This document shows, piece by piece, positions 22,256 through 31,900 of a stretch of DNA of 35,863 nt. Each line of letters opens with the position of its first letter. The stretch's first letter is position 1. The notes below the pieces were generated by a model that was not told the DNA's origin, did not search any database, and saw nothing but the letters and a program-made list of their open reading frames with translations. The translations under genes were made by a program, and so were the position numbers. The stretch comes from an uncultured Eubacteriales bacterium (GTDB lineage: Bacteria; Bacillota; Clostridia; Oscillospirales; CAG-272). The DNA lies in NCBI GenBank assembly GCA_934489945.1, contig CAKSSY010000011.1, forward strand, positions 1 through 35,863, read 5' to 3'.

Positions 22256-22609
22256 ATGAAGGTAAGAGAGGCGACAGATCGTGCGCGTTCGTTGGCAGGT
22301 GCCACGGTCGATGAAAGTGAAATGCTCGGGTGGCTCTCGGACTGTGAGGGACGAGTGCGTGAGTCTCTTTTCGGGATGGCGGGCGAATTTGAAGGCTTTA
22401 CCGACAGTGACGGAGAACGGGAATTGACGGCAAAGGAACCATATGCGGTACTTTATGTTTACTATTTATCTGCACAGATCTATTTATCTTTTGCAGACAT
22501 GGATCGTTACAATGATTACATCGGGCTTTATGCGGACACCTTGATGGATTGTGAAGATTCCTTTGTGTCGCGAAACAAAGGAAAGTTATTGCCGCAAATC
22601 TACATTTGA
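22256..22609 (+). CDS. Probable head-tail connector (P22 gp4-like position)
   Basis: This 117-residue helical protein starts MKVREATDRARSLAG and contains LGWLSDCEGRVRESLF and YAVLYVYYLSAQIYLSFADM. Size and helical pattern fit head-tail connector or tail accessory proteins that bind below the portal, and its place between capsid and hub-like protein agrees. Assignment is by context; GGGAGG precedes the ATG. Confidence 0.6.
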   Translation: MKVREATDRARSLAGATVDESEMLGWLSDCEGRVRESLFGMAGEFEGFTDSDGERELTAKEPYAVLYVYYLSAQIYLSFADMDRYNDYIGLYADTLMDCEDSFVSRNKGKLLPQIYI

Positions 22610-22622
22610 GGAGGGACCTTAT

Positions 22623-24605
22623 ATGAGAATACGAAAATTGCAATCAAAGAAAACGACAAGAAATCTTATTTCGGTATTTGGTGGCTTGGACATGCGGGAG
22701 CGGATACCGGAGGGCGCACTTGCCGACGAAAAGAATGTTTCGGCGGAAAATTATCCGGTTTTATCGATTCGCGACAAGCGGGCAACGGTAAAAGGCGGTA
22801 CCGCCTTACAAGGGATGGCTGCTGCCGGTGAAGATTTTTACCTTGCTGACAATGGTGCTCTCTATCGGAATGGAGCAGCGGTGGAGGGAGTCACATTGAC
22901 CCCGGGAGAAAAGAGCATGATTGCCGTAGGAGGAAAACTTCTCATCTTTCCGGATATGATTTCCTATGCACCGAATGCCGAGGATGAGGAAAAAAAGATC
23001 ACTTCCTTTGCCACGGATGAGTATAGCGGTTCTTTACATATTGCCTATTACACATCGGAAACAATCTCCGCAGATGGCTGTGATACCTGTGCTGTGGGAA
23101 CCCCGGTTATTCCATGGGACACCGGTGAACCTGGCGTATTGGAATACATATCTGCAAGTGCGGACAGAACAGGTGTGAATGCGACTGCAATTGTCAAATG
23201 GGAGGAAGTGTTTCATGATCCGGATGAGACAACAGATGGCGATGCGTACACAACAGAGGAGTTTGTCAGTTATCCCATAAATGAAAATGGCGGTGTCTCA
23301 CTCTCTGTTATGACACGACTCTATAGCGACACGGCAGATCTTAGTACGCTGTTTTTTCCGGGAGATCTTGTTCTTTTGCATAAACCGCTTGACGGTGTTC
23401 GTGAAACACAAGATGGAGTGTTTGGCTACATTCCGTTTGGTGGTTTATGGGTTGAAAGACTGTATATGCGTGTCATTGAAGAACCGGATGGCATACCGGA
23501 TGAAGATGTTGCCAAAGGAAAAGGGATCCTGTTGGAGGGATATGCGGTTTGTGCACCGCATGACGGCGTAATTTCCGACTTTACGATATCACGCCGGACT
23601 CCGGTTATGGATAAGGTAGGTACACATGGAAACCGCCTGTGGGGATGCCGGTACGGGCTTCAGAAGAACGATGAAGGCAAAGAGATTTTTGTCAATGAGA
23701 TTTATGCTTCGGAGCTTGGCAATGAGCGAAATTGGAAGGTCTTTGACGGAACCGCCGCCGATTCTTATGTGGCAACGATTCCGGCAGAGGGAAAATTTAC
23801 GGCAATGACGGAATACGGAGGCTATTTGCTTGCCTTCAAAGAAAACTGTATGATTTTGATTGCCGGAAACAAACCGAGCAATTATCAAGTACAGATTATC
23901 TCTTGTGCCGGGGTTGAGGACGGTTCCTCTTCTTCCCTTGTAAACGGCGCGGATGGCGCACTTTACTATAAGGCACAAGGCGGTATTTACAAATATGACG
24001 GCTCCATGCCTTATCTTGTTTCGGCAGAGTTTGGCACACTTCGATTCGGAAAGACTGTCGCAGGTACCTTAGGAACGCGTCTCTTCTTTTCTTTGTCGAT
24101 GGCGAACGGACGGCGACGTCTCATGGTCTACGATACCGAACGCCGTCTTTGGTGTGCGGAAGATGAGGGAAATGTGACGGAATTTTTGCCGTTCGGCGGA
24201 AACCTTTTATACAGAGAGGGAAACGTTATCGGTGTTGTCCGCGGTTCGGATACGGGTGGCAGAATCGGAGAGGTCTTTACGGGTACTATTATTCCGGAAG
24301 GCGAATTTGACTGGATGGCGGAATTCGGAGACTTCGATTTGAATTCTCCAAATGCAAAATATGTCTCCCGCCTTCAACTTCGGATGACTTGTGAACCGGG
24401 GGCATGTGTTGAGGTTGCCGTGAAGTGCGATTCGGGACGCGATTGGCAGACTCTTCGTGTCATTACAGCCAAAAGCAAAGAAAGCGTTTGCCTGCCGGTT
24501 GTGACACCGCGTTGTGACCACTATCGGATCCGTTTACAGGGACGCGGTAAAGTTACACTTTGGACAATGGCGCGCGATGTGGAAGAAAGCAATGAAAGGA
24601 GATAA
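22623..24605 (+). CDS. Putative tail hub / stabilisation protein (P22 gp10-like position)
   Basis: This 660-residue, beta-rich protein begins MRIRKLQSKKTTRNLISVFG and LDMRERIPEGALADEKNVSA. It has many short Gly/Asp-rich repeats (for example YDTERRLWCAEDEGN), suggesting a beta-propeller-like body. In P22-type genomes the gene in this place makes the tail hub that closes the portal. ATG 22623 follows GAGGAGGGACC; the frame extending to 22551 overlaps the previous gene and has no such site. Confidence 0.6.
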   Translation: MRIRKLQSKKTTRNLISVFGGLDMRERIPEGALADEKNVSAENYPVLSIRDKRATVKGGTALQGMAAAGEDFYLADNGALYRNGAAVEGVTLTPGEKSMIAVGGKLLIFPDMISYAPNAEDEEKKITSFATDEYSGSLHIAYYTSETISADGCDTCAVGTPVIPWDTGEPGVLEYISASADRTGVNATAIVKWEEVFHDPDETTDGDAYTTEEFVSYPINENGGVSLSVMTRLYSDTADLSTLFFPGDLVLLHKPLDGVRETQDGVFGYIPFGGLWVERLYMRVIEEPDGIPDEDVAKGKGILLEGYAVCAPHDGVISDFTISRRTPVMDKVGTHGNRLWGCRYGLQKNDEGKEIFVNEIYASELGNERNWKVFDGTAADSYVATIPAEGKFTAMTEYGGYLLAFKENCMILIAGNKPSNYQVQIISCAGVEDGSSSSLVNGADGALYYKAQGGIYKYDGSMPYLVSAEFGTLRFGKTVAGTLGTRLFFSLSMANGRRRLMVYDTERRLWCAEDEGNVTEFLPFGGNLLYREGNVIGVVRGSDTGGRIGEVFTGTIIPEGEFDWMAEFGDFDLNSPNAKYVSRLQLRMTCEPGACVEVAVKCDSGRDWQTLRVITAKSKESVCLPVVTPRCDHYRIRLQGRGKVTLWTMARDVEESNERR

Positions 24606-24607
24606 TT

Positions 24608-24751
24608 ATGCTGCCGACAATTACGATACCGCGGCTTGACGGTATGGAAGAATCTCAAAGGCGTGAAATTATTAAGAGCATTTCTGAGATCAAAAGGGCA
24701 ATTGAGTTGCTTTGGGCTATGAACAAGGAGGATACGAACGATGGAGTTTAA
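24608..24751 (+). CDS. Small helical phage protein (47 aa)
   Basis: AAAGGAG lies just before ATG 24608, and the frame encodes MLPTITIPRLDGMEESQRRE, then IIKSISEIKRAIELLWAMNK. It overlaps the next start by 11 nt and supplies that gene's GGAGG. Both its own good ribosome binding site and the tight packing support it. The function is unknown. Confidence 0.6.
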   Translation: MLPTITIPRLDGMEESQRREIIKSISEIKRAIELLWAMNKEDTNDGV

Positions 24752-25946
24752 TGCCGAGGAGGAAAGAAAAAGAATTGAATCGATGAAATCCGAATACGAC
24801 GCATGGAAAACGGCAAGCACCGAGAAATTGGAAGAAGCGCGGCAGGGGATCAATCGGATGACATTTGACTACAATCCCTATTCGGATGCAATTTATCAGC
24901 AATATAAAAAACAATATTCCAAGCAGGCAAAGCTGGCAATGAAGGATACTATGGCCAATGCGGCTACTTTGACAGGCGGCTACGGCAACAGCTATGCCAC
25001 AACCGTTGGAAGTCAATCCTATCAGGGATGGATGGACAAGTTGAATGATATAATCCCCGAACTTTATGATCTGGCACTTTCCCGCTTCAACAGTGACAGG
25101 GAGAATGCGTGGCGGGATTACAATGCCTCGGTAAGTGCATTCAACCGCGAACTTTCGGACAGGACCTCAGAATTGGATCGGGAGTGGAGTGATTTCTTGT
25201 CGAAACTGGAAAATCAGACCGGAGAGACATCGGACACGGACTCGGATAAATTTTTGGCTCCCCCGGAGGGAAGTAAGGAACCATACGACACAGAAGAAAT
25301 CAAAAAAATCATTGCCGAGTACGGGTTGGATGTCAACGGATTTGCGGAAGACGAAAATAAAAAGGGATGGGAAAAGCCAATCGAAAAAGGCGCGATACCG
25401 GAAGACGTCCGTGCCCTTACAGATTACCTGTACAACGATATGGGATATGGTGATAACAACACATGGAACATGGTCAAGGGGCTTGCGGAGCGTATTTTTG
25501 AGATTCCCGAAAGAAGGAAGCAGGAAGCCGCAGAAGAAGCGGCTCTTAACGAATCCTTTGCTAAATCCGACGTTGAAGAATTTGCGGCAAAAATAGATAA
25601 AATCATATCCGGTGGAACGGACGCGGACTTGATTCTGGATGAACTTTCGACATGGATATCAACGTTGCCGAAAGATCAGCAGGCGGCTGCACAAGCCATG
25701 ATTGATACCGATGAGAACGGAATGCCGAAGGTTGCCGACGGTTACAATTTTGCAAGATCGGACACGAGCAAGGATGTCAAAGCGACAAACGGACGTACAT
25801 ACACACTGAAGAGCGGAATTGCCATTACAAAGGATAAGGAGATTAACAAAGCCATGAAAGATTTGACGGAAAACGAGGTTTTTGTGGTGAAAGGAAAAGG
25901 CTACATCAAAATCGGAAATGCGGCATACGAGGTACTTTTGAAATGA
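24741..25946 (+). CDS. Internal virion-type protein (401 aa)
   Basis: The segment YQQYKKQYSKQAKLAMKDTM, then ANAATLTGGYGNSYATTVGS (residues about 52-92), is a conserved hallmark of a protein found next to giant internal proteins in N4-gp56 type Clostridia phages. Residues about 110-165 are helical, the middle is acidic, and the C terminus is a small beta domain (YTLKSGIAITKDKEINKAMK). It probably enters the virion as a companion of the 2707-residue protein, with which its stop overlaps (ATGA). The function is inferred from context. Confidence 0.65.
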   Translation: MEFNAEEERKRIESMKSEYDAWKTASTEKLEEARQGINRMTFDYNPYSDAIYQQYKKQYSKQAKLAMKDTMANAATLTGGYGNSYATTVGSQSYQGWMDKLNDIIPELYDLALSRFNSDRENAWRDYNASVSAFNRELSDRTSELDREWSDFLSKLENQTGETSDTDSDKFLAPPEGSKEPYDTEEIKKIIAEYGLDVNGFAEDENKKGWEKPIEKGAIPEDVRALTDYLYNDMGYGDNNTWNMVKGLAERIFEIPERRKQEAAEEAALNESFAKSDVEEFAAKIDKIISGGTDADLILDELSTWISTLPKDQQAAAQAMIDTDENGMPKVADGYNFARSDTSKDVKATNGRTYTLKSGIAITKDKEINKAMKDLTENEVFVVKGKGYIKIGNAAYEVLLK

Positions 25947-28900
25947 CAAGAGATGAAATATATGCAAATCTGAAAGAGAAACGGAGGGCGGCGATGGCGA
26001 GAACAGCCTCCACCCCTGCAAAGCATAACGGCACGCAGGAGCAGATCAAAAAAAATATTCTGAAAAACGCGCAGAAATCGCGACTTCGGGGATACGACAC
26101 CGATCTCCGGTCTCTTTCGGACAGGCTTATAGCGGCGAATGAGTGGCAAGATGCCGATACGATGGGGACGCTTGCCCGGGACCTCAATTCGATGATCAAG
26201 CGGACGAAAGCCATATCAGACTATGATCGGACAAACGGCGGAAGCATGGCAGGGATTGACGATGTTCTCACAGAGCTGGAGAAAAGTCAAAAGGGTGTAA
26301 TGCAGAACGCCCTGACATACAGTGCCTATCGGGATGCTGACAACTGGAGGCAGGTCACGGATCGCTACAGGCAGGATTATGAGACATATGGCGGAAAATT
26401 GCCGAGCGAGATTCAAAGGATCGCAGAGAAAAAGAACGCCGAGAGGGACAGTCGGCTGTCTTCGGAGATTTCCTCACTTGAAGAAGAAAAACAGAAACTG
26501 GAGGATTTTATCGCAACTCTGGATCTTGCGATGAAATCCGAAACGAGCAATTTTGAACGCAGGAACAAGCTGGCGCAGGAATCAATTGCCAAAAACGAGG
26601 AATTGGAAAACCTGAAGGCGGAGCTTGAGGAGAAGAAAACGCAATACAAATCCAAGGATGAGGGAGCGCAATATTACTACTATGATGCCATTCGAAACAC
26701 GGACTGGTTCGGGGATGCGTCTATGGATACAACGGAAGACTTTAAGCGGAATATCATAGGACTCATCGGGAACCGTGTATATCAAGGAGATTACGATGAA
26801 ATAAATTCTGATTTGTCCGATCTGAAAGGCGAGGCCTTGGACGAGCAGTTCCGAAAGGCACAGAATCTTTTGAAAGAAAAGTATTATTCCGGGGAAGAGT
26901 TTAAGGACGTGCGGGAAGGGTTCGCATTTCTTGACGACGATCAAAAAAAGATGGTCAATGCTCTTTGGAATACCTTCGGGCAAGAGGCAGCACAGGAATA
27001 CTATGATTATCTGTATAGCGCGACGGGACACTATGATACTTCTCTTGCTGCCGAAATCGGACGAATGGTGGCGGACAGAAAAAACAATGGATTTGAACGT
27101 GTCGTATCGGCATACGGAATGGGACTTGCCGAATGGAAAGAGGGATATGCACGTGCCTTTTCGGACACCGTGCGTCCGACAACGGTGTCCGAATATCAGG
27201 CAGCATACATGAAGGATGCCATGGAAACGGGATTCGGAAATCTGATGTATGATCTTTCGCAGAATCTCGGAAACAACGCACCGTCGGCACTGGCTGGCAT
27301 TCTGACAGGAAATCTTATGGGAACGGCGTTGTCGGGAGCTATGAGCGCGGGAAAAATCAGTGCCGGAACCGTAAAAACGGTCATCGGTGCAACGAAGGCG
27401 GCAACGTCGGTCGGTGCTTTCGGTCTGCCGATCTACGGAAATGCCTACAATGAAGCGCGGAAAATGGGATATACAGCCGAACAGGCGAAGACATACGGCA
27501 TACTGAACGCGACCTTTGAGGTGGCACTGGAGAATCTGATAGGCGGCATCCCGGGAGCGGGAAAATTCCTTTCGGGTCAAGCGATAGAAGCACTCGGAAA
27601 CAAGGTGTCCTCCACGATCGGAAAGATCGTGCTCAATCTCGGAGGAGATATGATCGGAGAGTTCACGGAGGAGTCGCTACAGGAGATCATTGATGTGGGG
27701 TTGCGGAACGCGATATTCGGAGAACACGGAGATGTTGATTGGGGCGATGTATTATACGCAGGCGTATTGGGCGGCTTGTCATCGCTCTCGATGGCGGGTC
27801 TTGAGATTATCGACACGGGTTCTTACCGTCATAAGCTGGCGAAGGAATACGAAGCATTATTCTTGGATTCCAACGGAAGCGTGAAGCGTTCGGATATCAA
27901 GGCACTCATCGACGAGACATTGAATGCGCAGGAGGAAAGATCGGATGCTTACATTCTGGCGCAGAAGCTGAGAAAGAAAATAGATAAGGGAAAAAAGATA
28001 CTGAAATCCGACTATGCAACACTTGCCGAACTGGCGCAGAGCAACGACGCGGCACTTATTGAAAAAGAAAAAAAGCGTGTGGGGCAATCGGTAGCAGAGG
28101 ACGGAAACACGATTCTGAAGCTCTATGGCAAAGCGGTTGACGAATTTGATTTTCAATCCTTTGGGAAGTCACTGATCAAAGAAATTGAGGACAAAAAGTC
28201 AATTTCGCTTGCGAACGCCTTTCTTCGTAGTGCAACTCCGAGTCAAAAAACGTCAAAGACAACGCTTCATCTGGAGATCGGTAACCAAAAATACGATGCC
28301 GAAGTGATATTGGAGCGGCATGGTGGTGTTCTCAAGTCGAAAGACGGAAAACAGATTGTCGATGTAACGGGAGACGTTTCAATTAAGAGTGTGGAAAATG
28401 TTTATGGCAATGCCGATTTCCGAGAAAAGACGGTTTCTTCGTCAGTTTCCTCATCTGCCGCACCTGTCAAAATGGAGCAGGAAGAAATTGACAGAGTAAA
28501 CGAGATGATGAGTGATGTTTTTGCCGAACGCTCGAAAGAAGAAGGACCGGGCGGTGAGGAGGAAATGGTACGTCTGTGGCACGAAGAGAACGACGACAAA
28601 GCCGAAGACGAGCGTCAAGAGCCAAGGTATTATGCGGAACAATATATGTACATCCGAACCATGGCGTCGGTGGGCTATGATTTCAAATCAATCGTTCAAA
28701 GAGGACTGGTGGATGGTATTTCGAAAAAACAATTTGAAGCAGCCTTTCTTGCCGGTACAAAAATAAAGTTGGCGAAAGATGCTGCAAGGCAGAAAAAAGT
28801 AGAGGAAGCGATCGGAAAGGGCGACGGGCAGAAGAAGCATTCCGGAAAGGTTTTCTACAGCGGCACCAAGGTACATTACAAGGGCAAAGAGCAGGTGTTG

Positions 28901-31900
28901 AACGGGGTGTCGCTTGAGATACGGAAAAAACCGAGTGCCGATCAGAAGGCTGCCTTTGATTTTGCTGAGAATGTTCTTGCACAGGCAGGTGTTGATGTTG
29001 TTTTCTTTGATGCGAATGTGAAGAACGCGCCGAACGGTTTCTATCGAAATGGTGTAATCTATGTCAACATTCGCGCGGGGGCGACGAATTCGGTCAAAGA
29101 GACTTTCGTGATGTATACAGTGGCACATGAGATGGTTCATCTGTGCGAAACGTATTCTCCTGAGTTATACCGCGAATATTCGGACGCGGTGCTTGAGACA
29201 CTGTCGGAAAAGGTGGGAATCGATGTGGCGGAACTCGCCGAAAACTACATAGCGGAATACAAAGGTGTCGGAAAGAAACTTACGAAAGAGGAAGCCCTTT
29301 CCGAGATTGTAGCAGATGCTTCAAAGGAGGTATTCGTAAACGAATCGGATTTTGCCGCGACTATCCGAAAGGGAAATCCGGGACTTTGGGACAAAATTAA
29401 GAAATTTGTGAAGAGAGCCATTTACAATGTCCGCAGGCTCTATTCCGGGAAGAAAGCGAACGGTGCACTTGCCGAGGCGATCCGTCCCTATCTTGACGAG
29501 TTGGCAAAAAAATTCACCCCCATGATGACCGACGCGCTGGATGCGAGACGGAGTGCGGGAGTGTTAAAAGACGGAAATGTGTCTTATTCTTATGGAGTGA
29601 CACAAGAAGATATTAACAAGTACGTCGAGAATGCAAAAACAAAAACCAATACGGAATCCTATAAAAAATACGCAAAAGCATCCGATAAATTGGTTACCGC
29701 TGTCAAGGAGGATATTGATATTTCAGACTATTCTCATGCTTTGCGTGATAACGACATAAGGCATATAATTAACTCTCACGGAACGAGCAAAAATGAAAAA
29801 TACCCTGTTTCTCTTTCCGATATTGAGTCAATACCGTTTATTGTAGAAAATTATGACAAAGTGTTTTATAATAACCACAGGGGGAATGACTCTTTGATAT
29901 ATGTTAAAGTTTGGGAAGGTGGAATAACATACTATGTAGAACAAGCAATCGATAAATACGGAAATGAAAAATTACTCATCAACAAACAAATGATTAAGAC
30001 CGGAATCAAGGATATACCGACCGAGTATAGGGTGGCGATAAACAAAAAGGAAGGATTCACCAAATTTCTCGCTGATTTGAAACAAATCCACGAGGAGTAC
30101 GCCCAAAGCGCTGTTGGCAATCCTTCTACTAACAGTATATCACAAAATCCGGAAATGTCAACCGATTTTTCAAAAAAAGATCAGGAAATTTCCGGAACAG
30201 ATGCAATACCGTTTGAGGACGACGTTCGCTTCAGCATCGGAGATGGAGAGTCGGACGAGAGTATAGTGGTAAACAAGGAGGAATGGTTACGAGAGCTTGA
30301 TGGCGAGAATGCAGGAACGGAAAAAGATGCGAAGGCGAGGAAGCGCGGGCGGAAAAGAGTACTGAAAACACCGCAAGAGCGTATGGATGCCTTGAAAGCC
30401 AATCTCGGAGAGAGAAATGACTTCTTGTTGCAGGACGGCAAGAATATTGATGTGGTTAACAAAGTTCTTCTTGGGGAACTATCACCGACATCTGCCGGTA
30501 TTGCAATAAAGATAGCGTCCAGATCGTTTGCAACCGGACAAAACAAAGAGGTTATGATTACACCGGACATGGTGACTGCTATTGCCATGTCGCTCGATCA
30601 CAAGAAAACGAGTGCGGCGGATACGGTTCCGAAAATAACCGCAGAAGAAGCCGAAGTGATTGTAAAGGAGATTGTTGCGGAGGAGGAACACGAACTTGAC
30701 AAGGAAGATGCGAAAAAGCAGATTAACGAAGTGTCTTCCCGTTTCCTTGCCGTTATTGATTCTTTGCTTGAGAATAATGTGAACAATTCCCGTGTTTTCG
30801 GTGTTCTTTCGGAGTACCAACAGACGGCTCTTCAGCAAGAGTCGGATGTCAAAGAACTGGAGGAGGTCAGGAGAAAAATACGGAGTCTTGTCAGACGATC
30901 GACACTCAACGAGAAAGAACGTGCGGAGCTGAGACAGCTTTCGGCGAGGAAAGAAGAATTGATTGACAAAACTGCCGTTCAGAGCAATCGAATCAGTCAA
31001 TTGGAGAATTCGGCTGTGCTTCGGGATCTGGAGGTTCCAATCAAGAAAAACAAATACAAATCCCGCCGGCGGACAGAATATGAAAAGGCGCAGAAAGAAA
31101 TTCGGCGTGCTGTCGAAGTTGCCGACCGTCGAGTGCTTTGGGCGAAGAACAAGGTGACAGAAGCGGAGACGCGATTTGTTGCCAAGCTCACAGAGGCAAA
31201 GAAAAAGATCCGGGAAAATTACAAGAAATATTATAATGAGCTTCTTCAAAAGCGGGATGCTTACTGGAAGGAGCGAAACGAGAAGGCAAAACAGACCGGG
31301 CGGATTGCAAGAACCATGTCGAGATTATACCAAAAGTTGGTGACACCGACGAAGGACTCGAATATTCCGGAGGGACTGAGAAAAACCGTGGCTTCGCTGT
31401 TTGAGATCGTGCCGATGTACAAAAACTTTGCACAGATTGACAACTTGGTTGACAGACTCGGAAAGCTACACGAGAAGATCGGGATATTGGAAGCGGAGAA
31501 TTACACCGAAACACAGCAGGACAAGAGAGGGAACTCACTCGAAACGCTTCGCCGAAGAGAAGCAGAGACGGTGAAAAATATCCGGGTGCTTATGGGACCG
31601 CTTGCGAACATGGACTGGGCGGAAAGACTTGAGAAACTAGGAAGCCTTGTGACGGAATTTTCGGATTATGCCCAAAAAGGAGGGTTATACGCTTCCTTTG
31701 CACCGGGGCTTGCGGAGCAGATTACAGAGTGGGTGGAAACGCTTAGGCAGGAAGCGGAGCAATCCGGCATGGACAAGAAAAACGGATGGTACGCAGAATG
31801 GGGGGCAGATTTTGCCAAGACGCTGAATTTCTTCGGGAAATCGGCAAAGGAGATCAAGGACTATGCGGATATGTTGGATAGCATTGCTCACACAATTTGC

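Noticed and set aside
26582..27580. 332-codon minus-strand frame
   Set aside because: It is antisense to the giant virion protein and Cys/His/Arg-rich in the way of shadow frames.
30482..31249. 255-codon minus-strand frame
   Set aside because: It is antisense to the coiled-coil part of the giant protein; the hydrophobic composition is what reversed Lys/Glu codons produce.
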